From: Pseudomaricurvus sp050633365
GTDB lineage: Bacteria; Pseudomonadota; Gammaproteobacteria; Pseudomonadales; Cellvibrionaceae
NCBI GenBank assembly: GCA_050633365.1
Contig: JBOEGJ010000043.1
Coordinates: 1-64,000 of the forward strand
Length of the DNA: 64,000 nucleotides
Reading direction: 5' to 3'
The notes beneath the pieces are model-generated. The model worked only from the letters and a program-made list of their open reading frames with translations. It was not told the origin of the DNA and searched no databases. Numbering within the stretch: the stretch's first letter is position 1; each line of letters starts with the position of its first letter. This document shows, piece by piece, positions 1 through 8,578 of the stretch. The position numbers and the translations under genes were made by a program.

Positions 1-46
1 GAGCGAAAGGCAACAAGTAACATTTGTTACTTGTTGCCTTTCGCTC
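1..46. repeat. 46-bp near-perfect palindrome containing MarR operator
   Basis: Positions 1-22 and 25-46 are exact reverse complements, with only TT at 23-24 between them. The centre (16-31) is AGTAAC-ATTT-GTTACT, a motif that recurs before hmgA. The outer arms read GAGCGAAAGGCAAC and its complement. No T-run follows on the plus strand, so a simple terminator is not supported. The palindrome may extend left of the window. Confidence 0.85.
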
Positions 47-52
47 TATACT
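24..52 (+). promoter_or_regulatory. Candidate sigma70 promoter of the MarR gene, overlapped by its operator
   Basis: TTGTTA (24-29) and TATACT (47-52) are separated by exactly 17 bp and match the sigma70 consensus at 4/6 and 5/6 positions. The operator half-site GTTACT (26-31) covers the -35 box. A bound MarR dimer should therefore block RNA polymerase, which suggests autorepression. A ribosome-binding site AGGAG lies at 80-84, just before the ATG at 89. Confidence 0.5.
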
Positions 53-88
53 GACGCTACTGTTTCGATAGGATCAATCAGGAGCTTC

Positions 89-547
89 ATGCCAAATCAA
101 CCCGAACTATTGCAGCTTCCCAGCTTTCTGCCCTATCAGCTGTCTATCTTGCAGCAACAGGTCAGCGAGATTGTGGGACGCTATTATCGACAAGAGTACG
201 GTTTGACTCGAAATGCCTGGCGAGTCATGGCAGCTCTCGCCTTACAAGGCGATGCGTCGGCCAAAGAAGTGGCTCACTATGTAAAGCTCGAAAAAATGCC
301 GGTAAGCCGAGCCATGAAAGAGCTCACTGGCTTTGGATATCTACTGCAAAAACCAGATCTCGAGGATCGTCGCATCATGCGACTGGCACTGACCAGCGCC
401 GGCATGAAATGCTACCGAGACATAGTACCCCAGGTAAAAAAGCAAGAAGCACTCATCCTCGAGGGGTTGAGCGAGCGCGAAAAAAAACAATACCTGACGT
501 TGACCAAGAAGCTACTGACTCACGTTGCTGATCTTTCTAATGACTAA
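89..547 (+). CDS. MarR-family transcriptional regulator, probable repressor of homogentisate catabolism
   Basis: This 152-residue protein has the size and layout of MarR regulators: an N-terminal dimerisation helix, a central winged helix-turn-helix around residues 45-95 (ASAKEVAHYVKLEKMPVSR, then a wing with DLEDRRIMRLALT), and a C-terminal dimerisation helix. The DxRxxR-like wing motif is typical of the family. The start is ATG at 89 with AGGAG upstream. It precedes hmgA in the same direction, and both genes carry the AGTAAC-N4-GTTACT palindrome, so I infer that it controls itself and hmgA-fahA-maiA. The ligand is unknown; homogentisate or a downstream intermediate would be logical. Confidence 0.88.
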   Translation: MPNQPELLQLPSFLPYQLSILQQQVSEIVGRYYRQEYGLTRNAWRVMAALALQGDASAKEVAHYVKLEKMPVSRAMKELTGFGYLLQKPDLEDRRIMRLALTSAGMKCYRDIVPQVKKQEALILEGLSEREKKQYLTLTKKLLTHVADLSND

Positions 548-676
548 CAGCATCTGAGACTAGAAATATCAGACAGGCGCGCATAAGAACACAAGCGCAG
601 CAACAATTGATCGAACTGAAAAAAAGCTTGGCTCACTAAGCCCAAGCTTGAGGTAATGGATGCATTGCAAGCTTAA

Positions 677-729
677 AGTAACTTTTGTTACTAATGGCGT
701 GGTATTTGTTACTAGTGGCATTTGTTACT
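677..729 (+). promoter_or_regulatory. Three operator-like sites upstream of hmgA
   Basis: Site 1 (677-692) is a perfect AGTAAC-TTTT-GTTACT inverted repeat with the same N4 spacing as the site at 16-31. Sites 2 (698-713) and 3 (714-729) keep the right half ATTT-GTTACT exactly but have degenerate left halves (CGTGGT and AGTGGC). Sites 2 and 3 abut. This array is the probable binding region of the upstream MarR protein. I could not assign a convincing -10/-35 pair. Confidence 0.6.
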
Positions 730-772
730 AATAGAAAAAACTATCGAAACTTTCGAAATAGGAGCAGGCTTT

Positions 773-2071
773 ATGAAAATCGATTCATTGAAGTATCTAA
801 ACGGTTTTGGCAATGAACACGAAACCGAGGCCCTTGATGGCGCGCTGCCCAAAGGTCAGTTTAGTCCGCAGAAGTTAAACTATGGCTTATACGCCGAACA
901 GTTCAATAGCACAGCATTTACCGCACCTCGCCATCAAAATCGCCGCACTTGGACTTATCGTATTCGTCCCTCGATTGCCATGGGAGATTATCAGTCCATC
1001 GACAATGGCCTGATACGCACTGCGCCGATTACTGAAGTCCCGGCGCCGCCGAACGTCTTGCGCTGGGATGCACTGGCGATGCCAGAGCAGCCCACCGACT
1101 TTATCGATGGGTTAATCACCGTCGCCGCTAACGGCGATGCCAACACTCAAGTCGGGATTGGTATTCACGTATATTGCGCCAACGCCAACATGGACAAACG
1201 CTTCTTTTACAACTCTGATGGAGAGCTGTTAATCGTGCCGCAACAGGGCGCACTTGTGGCTTACACCGAACTGGGAATATTGAGCGTGAAGCCCGGTGAC
1301 ATTCTAGTAATCCCGCGGGGCATTAAATTTAAAATTGAATTACCTGACGGGCAAGCCCGCGGCTACGTTTGCGAAAACTACGGCGCCGCTCTTGAGCTGG
1401 CCGAACGCGGCCCAGTGGGAGCCAATGGCTACGCCAACGATCGCGACTTTGAATACCCTGTAGCCTGGTTTGAAGATATCGAGGATGACTTCACCTTGAT
1501 CACCAAGTTTGCGGGTAATCTATTCCAAGCCAGTATGGGTCACTCGCCATTGGACGTGGTTGCTTGGGTGGGTAACTCAGCACCCTATAAGTACGACCTT
1601 TCGCGTTTTAACGTCATGAACACCGTTAGCTTTGATCATCCCGATCCGTCGATATTTACCGTCCTGACCTCGCCCTCGGCCAATACTGGGGTTGCCAATG
1701 TCGACTTTGTGATCTTTCCACCACGCTGGATGGTGGCTGAGAACACCTTTAGACCCCCCTATTATCATCGCAATATCATGAGCGAGTTTATGGGGCTCAT
1801 CGAGGGCAGCTACGATGCAAAAGAAAAGGGCTTCGAGCCCGGCGGTATGAGTTTGCACAACTGCATGACCCCTCATGGCCCAGAAGCCGATGTATTCGAG
1901 GCCGCTTCTAACGCCGAACTCGAACCTCAGCGCTACGAAAATACCATGGCGTTTATGTTTGAATCTCGCTATGTGATTGCGCCGACGAAGTTTGCATTGG
2001 ACACACCGGCTCGCCAGCGCAACTACCTCGACTGCTGGAGCGGTTTGAAAAAATACTATCCACAAAATTGA
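773..2071 (+). CDS. hmgA: Homogentisate 1,2-dioxygenase
   Basis: This enzyme opens the ring of homogentisate to give maleylacetoacetate, the central step of tyrosine and phenylalanine degradation in the cytosol. The protein is 432 residues, normal for the family. Counting from ATG 773, the iron ligands known in human HGD (H335, E341, H371) align with H332, E338 and H368, within FRPPYYHRNIMSEFMG and CMTPHGPEAD. The active-site H292 aligns with H289 (FDHPDPS). An in-frame TTG at 722 would lengthen the protein, but it lies inside an operator site; ATG 773 has GGAG 10 nt upstream and begins with the family-typical N-terminus. It is first in an operon with fahA and maiA. Confidence 0.97.
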   Translation: MKIDSLKYLNGFGNEHETEALDGALPKGQFSPQKLNYGLYAEQFNSTAFTAPRHQNRRTWTYRIRPSIAMGDYQSIDNGLIRTAPITEVPAPPNVLRWDALAMPEQPTDFIDGLITVAANGDANTQVGIGIHVYCANANMDKRFFYNSDGELLIVPQQGALVAYTELGILSVKPGDILVIPRGIKFKIELPDGQARGYVCENYGAALELAERGPVGANGYANDRDFEYPVAWFEDIEDDFTLITKFAGNLFQASMGHSPLDVVAWVGNSAPYKYDLSRFNVMNTVSFDHPDPSIFTVLTSPSANTGVANVDFVIFPPRWMVAENTFRPPYYHRNIMSEFMGLIEGSYDAKEKGFEPGGMSLHNCMTPHGPEADVFEAASNAELEPQRYENTMAFMFESRYVIAPTKFALDTPARQRNYLDCWSGLKKYYPQN

Positions 2072-2142
2072 TTGCGACCTGTTTCTTAGATTCCACCAAG
2101 AAGCGTGTCTATACTGAACTGAAATTACTAAGGGCTACTCTC

Positions 2143-3453
2143 ATGAGCGCACTGAACGAAACACACAATATTGAGCTAAAAAGTTGGGTTGAATCCGCCA
2201 ACAATTGCAACACCGACTTTCCGATTCAGAACCTTCCATTCGCTTCTTTTAGAACCGCGGGAAGTAACGAGTCTTTTCGTGGTGGTGTCGCCATTGGGGA
2301 TCAAATTCTTGACTTGGAAGCCGTTGCCGATACTGGGATCTTCGATGGCTTAGCTCAAGAAGCTGTAGCGTTATGCGTGCTAGAAGATTTGAATGAATTT
2401 ATGTCGATGGGTAAAGAGGCTTGGTCGGCTTTGCGATTGGCCTTATCGAAAGCGCTGCGCGCAGACTCCACCCACCAAGATCAATTGCAAGGCGCCTTAG
2501 TGGCTCAAGCAGACGCCGAGTACAAATTGCCCTGCCGTATCACCGACTACACCGACTTTTACACCTCAGTGCATCACGCCAGCGCTGTAGGCGCTTTGTT
2601 TCGCCCTGACAACCCGTTACTGCCAAACTATAAGTGGGTTCCGATTGGCTACCACGGTCGCGCCTCGAGCATTGGAGTTTCTGGCCAGAGCTTTCCACGT
2701 CCCTGCGGACAAACCAAAACACCCGATGCCGCTGAGCCCAGCTTCGGCCCCTGTAAACGTTTGGATTACGAAGTGGAAATGGGAATCTACATCGGTAAAG
2801 GCAACGAGTTAGGCGACGCCATCAATATCGAACAGGCCGAAGATCACGTGTTCGGATTGTGCCTATTTAACGATTGGTCGGCGCGTGATATTCAAGCTTG
2901 GGAATACCAGCCTCTGGGGCCCTTTCTGGCAAAGAACTTTGCCTCGACGGTATCGCCCTGGATCATCACCACCGAAGCGCTGGCTCCGTTTCGCGGCGCC
3001 TTCACTCGAGACAGTGCCGATCCGCAACCGCTGCCTTACTTAAGCTCGGACCAAAACAGCGAGCAGGGCTCGTTCGATGTGTCATTAGATTGCCTAATAC
3101 AAACCGCCGGCTCCGATGCCGAAAATCATCTTTCGACCTCTAACTTCAAATACTCCTATTGGACAGTCGCGCAGATGGTCACCCATCACACGGTGAACGG
3201 CTGTAACCTACAAGCCGGTGATTTGCTAGGGACAGGAACTCAATCTGGTCCCGAAGCTGATGAAGCAGGATCTTTGCTGGAACTGACCAATGGCGGAAAA
3301 CAAGCAATCACACTCGCCAATGGTGAAACCCGTACATTTATCCAAGATGGCGACACTGTCATTATGCGCGGCTACTGCCAACGTGAGGGAGCGGTAAGAA
3401 TTGGTTTCGGTGAAGTTTGCAGTACCGTGACACCGAGCAAATACAGCGCATAA
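2143..3453 (+). CDS. fahA: Fumarylacetoacetase
   Basis: It hydrolyses fumarylacetoacetate to fumarate and acetoacetate, the last step of homogentisate degradation. The protein is 436 residues. The residues known from mammalian FAH are all visible: metal ligands D138 (DYTDFY), E210 and E212 (DYEVEMGIYIG) and D244 (FNDWSARDIQ), catalytic H145 and oxyanion K264 (GPFLAKNF). I chose ATG 2143; a TTG at 2068 overlaps the hmgA stop and adds 25 residues with no family resemblance. The gap to hmgA is 71 bp and maiA follows 68 bp later, so the three genes are probably one transcript. Confidence 0.97.
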   Translation: MSALNETHNIELKSWVESANNCNTDFPIQNLPFASFRTAGSNESFRGGVAIGDQILDLEAVADTGIFDGLAQEAVALCVLEDLNEFMSMGKEAWSALRLALSKALRADSTHQDQLQGALVAQADAEYKLPCRITDYTDFYTSVHHASAVGALFRPDNPLLPNYKWVPIGYHGRASSIGVSGQSFPRPCGQTKTPDAAEPSFGPCKRLDYEVEMGIYIGKGNELGDAINIEQAEDHVFGLCLFNDWSARDIQAWEYQPLGPFLAKNFASTVSPWIITTEALAPFRGAFTRDSADPQPLPYLSSDQNSEQGSFDVSLDCLIQTAGSDAENHLSTSNFKYSYWTVAQMVTHHTVNGCNLQAGDLLGTGTQSGPEADEAGSLLELTNGGKQAITLANGETRTFIQDGDTVIMRGYCQREGAVRIGFGEVCSTVTPSKYSA

Positions 3454-3521
3454 TTTATTGGGGTTAGCGTAAATGTGCGTAGCCCCAAATACATTTCGCA
3501 TGAATAACAAGGAAACGCCTG

Positions 3522-4151
3522 ATGGAACTCTACAGCTACTTTCGCTCGTCGGCGGCGTATCGATTACGCATTGCCTTAAATTTGAAATCACTCGATCACA
3601 CTCAAGTGGGAATAAATCTCCTCAACCGTGATCACAAAAGCGAGCAGTACCTTGCCATCAACCCTCAGGGCTTGGTTCCCAGCCTCAAGACCGACGCAGG
3701 AGATGTGTTAACTCAGTCGCCTGCCATTTTGGAATGGCTCGAAGAACAGTACCCAGAAACACCACTGCTCCCGAGCGATAACATTGAGAGAGCCAAGGTG
3801 CGTAGCTGGTGTTTTCAAATTGGCTGCGACATTCATCCTATCTGTAATCTTCGGGTAATAAATTATGTGGCGAACGATCTAGGCGCGGGTGATGAGGGAA
3901 GAACAGCGTGGCTGCATCAATGGATGAGTGAAGGTTTTAAAGCCCTTGAAGCGCAGCTTACTCAAGGGCCTTACTGCAACGGAGATAAAATCAGTTTGGC
4001 GGACGTCTACTTAGTCCCCCAAGTGTTTAACGCCCTGCGATTCAAGGTCGATATGTCTCCGTTTCCAAAGATCAATGCGATCTACAAAAACTGCAACGAA
4101 AACGCTGCCTTTATTGACGCACAACCTAGCAATCAACCGGATGCCACCTAG
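3522..4151 (+). CDS. maiA: Maleylacetoacetate isomerase (zeta-class GST)
   Basis: It uses glutathione to isomerise maleylacetoacetate to fumarylacetoacetate, the step between HmgA and FahA. The 209-residue protein has an N-terminal thioredoxin-like GST domain with the zeta-class motif SSAAYRLRIALNLK (residues 8-21), the cis-proline segment NPQGLVPSL and the glutathione gamma-Glu site TQSPAILEWLEE. The helical C-terminal domain contains SLADVYLVPQVFNA. AAGGAAACGCC precedes ATG 3522. The 3' end is unusual: a 20-bp unit that includes the TAG stop is duplicated in tandem just after it. Confidence 0.95.
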   Translation: MELYSYFRSSAAYRLRIALNLKSLDHTQVGINLLNRDHKSEQYLAINPQGLVPSLKTDAGDVLTQSPAILEWLEEQYPETPLLPSDNIERAKVRSWCFQIGCDIHPICNLRVINYVANDLGAGDEGRTAWLHQWMSEGFKALEAQLTQGPYCNGDKISLADVYLVPQVFNALRFKVDMSPFPKINAIYKNCNENAAFIDAQPSNQPDAT

Positions 4152-4181
4152 TTTCTAACGGTGCCACCTAGCTTCTAACGG
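4142..4181. repeat. Tandem 20-bp duplication across the maiA stop codon
   Basis: Two head-to-tail copies (4142-4161 and 4162-4181) differ at one base, GTTTC versus GCTTC. The first copy contains the maiA TAG (4149-4151). The second supplies the left arm of the downstream hairpin, and a partial third copy (TGCC) follows. Confidence 0.85.
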
Positions 4182-4198
4182 TGCCGTGCGGCACCGTT
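4177..4198. terminator. Hairpin between convergent maiA and acyl-CoA synthetase genes
   Basis: AACGGTGCC (4177-4185) and GGCACCGTT (4190-4198) form a perfect 9-bp stem with a GTGC loop. The tract after it is only moderately T-rich on either strand. It lies between two convergent genes and could serve both as a weak bidirectional terminator. Confidence 0.55.
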
Positions 4199-4209
4199 GA
4201 TCATTCTCT

Positions 4210-5901
4210 TTACGCGAGTTCTATCGCCGCCTGAAGCTCTTCTTGCATTTGATCACGCATTTTGAACTTTTGGATTTTCCCGGTCACTGTCATCGGATAA
4301 TCGTCGACAAAACGTACGTAGCGAGGCACCTTGAAGTGAGTTATCTTTCCACGGCAATACTCCTTAACACCTTGATCGTCTAACTCACACCCCGGCTGAA
4401 GTTTGACCCACGCGCAAACCTCTTCACCCATTTTTTCATCTTCGACGCCAAACACTTGAACATCTTGAATGCTGGGGTGAGTGTACAAAAACTCTTCAAC
4501 CTCACGGGGATAGATATTCTCTCCACCGCGTATCACCATATCTTTTGTTCGGCCAACAATACGAACATAACCTTCTTCATCCATGATGCCGATATCGCCG
4601 GAATGCAACCAGCCGGATTTATCGATGGTTTCTTGAGTTTTTTCTTCATCGTTCCAGTAACCCAACATCACTGAATAGCCCCGAGTACATACCTCTCCCT
4701 TCTCACCGACCGCCAAAACCCGGCCCTGCTCGTCGGAGATTTTCACCTCCACTCTCGGTACCGCACGACCGACGGTTTCAATACGTTTTTCCACGGGATC
4801 ATTAGGCTTGGTAATGTGATTAAGCGGACTGAGTTCGGTTTGCCCGTAGCCGATGAGAATATGCTCCATGTGCATATCGCTCATCACTCGGCGCATCACT
4901 TCTTCAGGGCAAGGAGAGCCCGCCATCACACCCGTGCGTAAACTACTGAGATCAAATTCAGAAAACTGCGGAAACTCCAACTCGCCAATAAACATCGTTG
5001 GCACACCATGCAAGGCCGTACAACGCTCATCTTGAACAGCTTGCAAAGTGGTTTGTGGATCATAAGCCGCAGCGGGATAGACGGCGGCAGAGCCCGTCAC
5101 AACACACGATAAGCTCGCAAGTACCATCCCAAAACAATGATACAAAGGCACCGGAATACACAATCGATCTCGCTCGGTAAACTGCATAGCCTCAGCGGTT
5201 AACGCGGCGTTATTCATAATATTGCAATGAGTTAACGTTGCGCCTTTGGGCCGACCGGTGGTGCCACTGGTGAATTGAATATTAATCGCATCATCAGGCT
5301 GCAGCTCCGTTTTTAGTTGCTGCAAGCGCTCGGCGCTCGCGCTATTTCTAAGATCGCACACCTGTGAGAAGTTCAGCATTCCCGGTGTAACCTCATCCCC
5401 CATGCGAATCATCATTCTCATGTGAGGCAATTGAGCCAGCTCGAGATTGTAGGGATTTCCGTCGGCCATTTCGGGGGCCAACTCTTGCAACATTCCCAAA
5501 TAGTCGCTGGTTTTAAAACACTCGGCGGTGACGATGACTTTGCACTCGACTTTATTAAGGGCAAACTCCAGCTCGTAGATTCGATAAGCTGGATTAAGGC
5601 AAACCATGATCGCGCCAATTTTCGCCGTGGCGTATTGTGTAAGAACCCACTCGTAACTGTTAGGCCCCCAGATGCCAACACGATCTCCTGGCTCAACTCC
5701 TAGGGCCAATAACCCTACCGCTAATTCATCGACCTTTTTCTGAAGCTCACGATAGGACCAACGAATTTTTTGATGGCAGACAACCAATGCTTCTTGTTCA
5801 GGAAACTGTGCGGCAGTTTTGTCGAAAACATTGCCGATGGTGTCGTAAATTAGTGCCTGGGTGGCGTCGCCGCACATATAGCTTTGCGTTAGTTTTGTCA
5901 T
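4210..5901 (-). CDS. Acyl-CoA synthetase, ACSF2-like AMP-binding enzyme
   Basis: It is an adenylate-forming ligase that activates a carboxylic acid, probably medium-chain, to its CoA thioester with ATP. The 563-residue protein carries the AMP-binding signature FTSGTTGRPKGATLTH, the YGQTELSP motif, the hinge SGDIGIMDEEGYVRIVGRTKD and the C-terminal catalytic lysine in TVTGKIQKFKMRD. The N-terminal stretch VGIWGPNSYEWVLTQYATAK and NPAYRIYELEFAL closely resembles ACSF2. ATG 5901 follows GGAAGAGGG, so I prefer it to an ATG eight codons upstream. It is convergent with maiA. A role on acetoacetate from the homogentisate route is possible, but the protein is not the usual acetoacetyl-CoA synthetase type. 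Confidence 0.85.
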   Translation of the reverse strand: MTKLTQSYMCGDATQALIYDTIGNVFDKTAAQFPEQEALVVCHQKIRWSYRELQKKVDELAVGLLALGVEPGDRVGIWGPNSYEWVLTQYATAKIGAIMVCLNPAYRIYELEFALNKVECKVIVTAECFKTSDYLGMLQELAPEMADGNPYNLELAQLPHMRMMIRMGDEVTPGMLNFSQVCDLRNSASAERLQQLKTELQPDDAINIQFTSGTTGRPKGATLTHCNIMNNAALTAEAMQFTERDRLCIPVPLYHCFGMVLASLSCVVTGSAAVYPAAAYDPQTTLQAVQDERCTALHGVPTMFIGELEFPQFSEFDLSSLRTGVMAGSPCPEEVMRRVMSDMHMEHILIGYGQTELSPLNHITKPNDPVEKRIETVGRAVPRVEVKISDEQGRVLAVGEKGEVCTRGYSVMLGYWNDEEKTQETIDKSGWLHSGDIGIMDEEGYVRIVGRTKDMVIRGGENIYPREVEEFLYTHPSIQDVQVFGVEDEKMGEEVCAWVKLQPGCELDDQGVKEYCRGKITHFKVPRYVRFVDDYPMTVTGKIQKFKMRDQMQEELQAAIELA

Positions 5902-6032
5902 GGATCGGCCCTCTTCCTTCATCATTCTTTTCTTGTTACATAACCATTGGTTTCTATTTTTTTAGTCCACTAATCAATCGAATTCAACGGATTAAAAACA
6001 ACAGAAATAGTTTTGGTGTAGATTTCTCATTT

Positions 6033-6060
6033 AAAAAAGTGACCCGACCCAAACGGGTCG
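6033..6060 (-). terminator. Rho-independent terminator of the TonB receptor gene
   Basis: On the minus strand CGACCC (from 6060) pairs with GGGTCG (to 6045) around a 4-nt loop. A further GGTCAC and six T residues (complement of 6033-6038) follow. It lies 120 bp beyond the receptor stop and before the synthetase gene, so it separates the two minus-strand units. Confidence 0.65.
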
Positions 6061-6180
6061 AGCCAAAAGAGCCCATGCAATCGACGTACTTAGTATACGA
6101 ATAAATCCGCATTCGATCGGGCTAGGTGATTTCGGGAAATCACACGTCAGACTGTAAATTCAGTCACGGAGTTACAACCA

Positions 6181-8403
6181 TTAAAACTCGTAGGTCAGCT
6201 CGACACCGTAGGTGCTTGGTGGTGACAAGAAGTACTCTTTAACGGCCAGAACACTGGTACTGAAATCGGCGCCAAAATCGAAGTAGACTTCATCCTTTAA
6301 GTTACGACCGAACATGGCCACTTTGAGGTTGCCGTCATTATTCGTGAAGACAACGCTGGCGTCGTAAAGCTCGTACTGGTCAATCTCCAAAGTATTCAAG
6401 TCGTTTGCCCATGTATTGTTCACAAACGAGTAAGACATACGCCAGGTGAGAGCGCCAAGATCGCCCAGAGGCATATCGTAAGTCACCGCGACGTTAGAGG
6501 TGGTTTCAGGCACCATCAAGAAGTTCAAACCATCGGCACTTTTACCGGTTGCGGTGGTTACAGCTTCGTATTCGTCGTAGGACGCATCAATCCAGCCCAC
6601 AGATGCTTCAACGGCCAACTGATCGCTCAACATCAAGACGGTGTCGAACTCAGCGCCTCTAATGGTCGCCGTCGCGGCGTTAAGAATTTCTTGACCACCG
6701 GCATCGTTAAGAACAGTACGTTGAAGATCGTCGTATTCGTTTTGGAAGATCGAGAAGTTCACACGAGCACGACCATCCATCCATGTAGTTTTAACCCCCA
6801 TTTCGAAGGCATCAACCACTTCTTCATCGTAAGGGCCAGGAGAGGATTTAGGATCGTCAGTCACAAAACTCAAGTCGGTGAAACGCACATTGTAACCACC
6901 ACTTCGAAAGCCGCGGCTGTAACTGGCAAATGCCATGATGTCTTCGTTGTAGTACCAGTTTAAGCCAACCTTGGGGGTAAAGTTGCTCCAGGTTTCGTCA
7001 TCTTCAAAGGCCGCCACACAATCATTGAGGCTGCCATTAGTGGGTGACGGAAGAGATTGAGTAGCACAGTCGCCAGTGGCGTTCGGATCTCCAATCAAAC
7101 CAATTTCTGCATCTTTGGACTCTTGGGTGTATCGACCTCCCAAAGTCAGTGAAAGGGTATCGGTCAGCGATATATCTGCCTGCGCAAAGATACCTGCGGT
7201 GGAATGCTCGATGGTCGACTTACCTCGGCGATCTACCGCGTCAGCAACGAGGCGTCGCTCGGCGTAAGTGTATTCTTGATTGAACAAATAGGCGCCGGTG
7301 GTGAGTGACACATCGTCAGTTAGCTCACCAGCCCAACGCACTTCCAAGCTGATTTGATCTTGCTCTAATTCGGTACCATCGGCAAAGTGAAAGCGAGCAC
7401 CTTGATAGCCATCAATGTCGGTAACCACTTGCTGTTCAAGATCGCGATAGCCAACCACGGTGGTCAGTTGTCCGTCCCACAGATCCCAATTGGTTTCGAA
7501 CATAAGGTTAAGCCATTCGAGATTGCTGCTGCCCTTTTCATCTTGAACCGTAAAGTCATCGTCGTAGGGATCAAACAATTCAACGCCATCGGCCCAGAAA
7601 GTACGCGCGGCTAAGGCGTCGCCCTCCATGTCGCCATACTCCATGATAACTGCGGCATCAAACAAATCATTTTGAAAAGTTACCGCTGGGCGCACAAGTA
7701 GAGAATCCGCCGCGCCCTGCTGACCACCGAGGTATTTATTGTCCCAATAACCATCGCGATCTTTTGACATAACCGCGAGTTTTGCGCCCCACTGATCATT
7801 GATCGGACCGCTGACGATCATCGACACATCACGACGATTGTGGGAGCCCGCCGTCGCACGAATACGACCTTCGAACTCTTCACCGGGGCGGGTTGAACGC
7901 ATGGAAATTGCACCACCAGTCACGTTGCGACCAAACAAAGTTCCCTGTGGGCCACGAAGGACCTCGATGGATTCGAGATCAAATAGATCGGTGACAACAC
8001 CGTAGATAGTGCCGTAAGAAATGCCATCCATCACCACGCCTACGGCGGGATCGGCAGACGGAATACTCTGCCCCACGGTGCCCATGCCACGAATCACGAA
8101 GTTCGCGACACCAGGGGATGTCGTTAGTGGGGTCAAGTTAGCATTAGGTGTATTAAGGCCAATATCGGTAAGGTTGACGGCAAACATGGCATCAACCTTG
8201 TCGCCGGAATAAGCGGTAATGGATATAGGAACATCTTGCACGGCTTCAGACGTGGATTTTTTCTGAGCCATCACTCGAACTTCTTCGATAAGCCCGCCCA
8301 AACGATCGCTGCTGTCAGCCATCGCCATTGATGTTGTGGTCATTGCAATAGCGGCGGCTAACGCGCTAGGCACAACGCCCATAGATTTAGTGTACTTTGT
8401 CAT
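6181..8403 (-). CDS. TonB-dependent outer-membrane receptor
   Basis: This 740-residue protein is predicted to import a large or scarce substrate across the outer membrane using TonB energy. It has a signal peptide (LAAAIAMTTTSMAMA), a TonB-box-like segment (LIEEVRVMAQKK), a plug domain with the conserved IEVLRGPQGTLFGRNVTGGA, and a beta-barrel that ends in the expected aromatic residue (YGVELTYEF). The plug type is shared by many marine receptors annotated for iron complexes, plant polymers or lipids, so the substrate cannot be assigned. A clear GAGGAGAG ribosome-binding site precedes ATG 8403. The AraC gene upstream on the same strand and the direct repeats between them suggest specific induction. 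Confidence 0.93.
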   Translation of the reverse strand: MTKYTKSMGVVPSALAAAIAMTTTSMAMADSSDRLGGLIEEVRVMAQKKSTSEAVQDVPISITAYSGDKVDAMFAVNLTDIGLNTPNANLTPLTTSPGVANFVIRGMGTVGQSIPSADPAVGVVMDGISYGTIYGVVTDLFDLESIEVLRGPQGTLFGRNVTGGAISMRSTRPGEEFEGRIRATAGSHNRRDVSMIVSGPINDQWGAKLAVMSKDRDGYWDNKYLGGQQGAADSLLVRPAVTFQNDLFDAAVIMEYGDMEGDALAARTFWADGVELFDPYDDDFTVQDEKGSSNLEWLNLMFETNWDLWDGQLTTVVGYRDLEQQVVTDIDGYQGARFHFADGTELEQDQISLEVRWAGELTDDVSLTTGAYLFNQEYTYAERRLVADAVDRRGKSTIEHSTAGIFAQADISLTDTLSLTLGGRYTQESKDAEIGLIGDPNATGDCATQSLPSPTNGSLNDCVAAFEDDETWSNFTPKVGLNWYYNEDIMAFASYSRGFRSGGYNVRFTDLSFVTDDPKSSPGPYDEEVVDAFEMGVKTTWMDGRARVNFSIFQNEYDDLQRTVLNDAGGQEILNAATATIRGAEFDTVLMLSDQLAVEASVGWIDASYDEYEAVTTATGKSADGLNFLMVPETTSNVAVTYDMPLGDLGALTWRMSYSFVNNTWANDLNTLEIDQYELYDASVVFTNNDGNLKVAMFGRNLKDEVYFDFGADFSTSVLAVKEYFLSPPSTYGVELTYEF

Positions 8404-8528
8404 CGCATCTCTCCTCTTGTTTTTATGGCAGAGTCGGACGACGTTTTTATTAGAGTATTCTGACGTTGTTATGAGTACGCCGATAGCCCTTCTCTGTGTT
8501 TCATCACTATGTCAAAGCGCTGAAACAC

Positions 8529-8570
8529 TCGCTATTCAAAATACGCACATCGCTATTCGAAAAGCGAACG
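8529..8570. promoter_or_regulatory. Two direct repeats 21 bp apart, candidate AraC-family binding site
   Basis: TCGCTATTC occurs at 8529-8537 and again at 8550-8558. Extending each to a 21-bp unit gives 16 of 21 matching bases. Two direct half-sites on the same DNA face are typical of AraC-family activators. The site lies between the AraC gene and the TonB receptor gene, about 126-167 bp upstream of the receptor start. Confidence 0.5.
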
Positions 8571-8578
8571 TTGAGGGT

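Noticed and set aside
722..772. Upstream TTG start for hmgA
   Set aside because: It lies in an operator half-site, has no ribosome-binding site, and adds 17 residues absent from the family. ATG 773 has GGAG and the expected N-terminus.
1577..2065. Long antisense frame inside hmgA and similar frames inside most other genes
   Set aside because: They mirror the codon bias of well-supported genes on the other strand and have no independent signals.
4210..5901. Assignment as acetoacetyl-CoA synthetase serving the homogentisate product
   Set aside because: Attractive by location, but the 563-residue protein resembles ACSF2 rather than the longer acetoacetyl-CoA synthetase family, and it is transcribed convergently.
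6126..6164. Short inverted repeats GTGATTT/AAATCAC and GACTG/CAGTC just after the TonB receptor stop
   Set aside because: Short arms and no T-tail. The hairpin at 6033-6060 is a better terminator. They may only be chance or minor mRNA structure.
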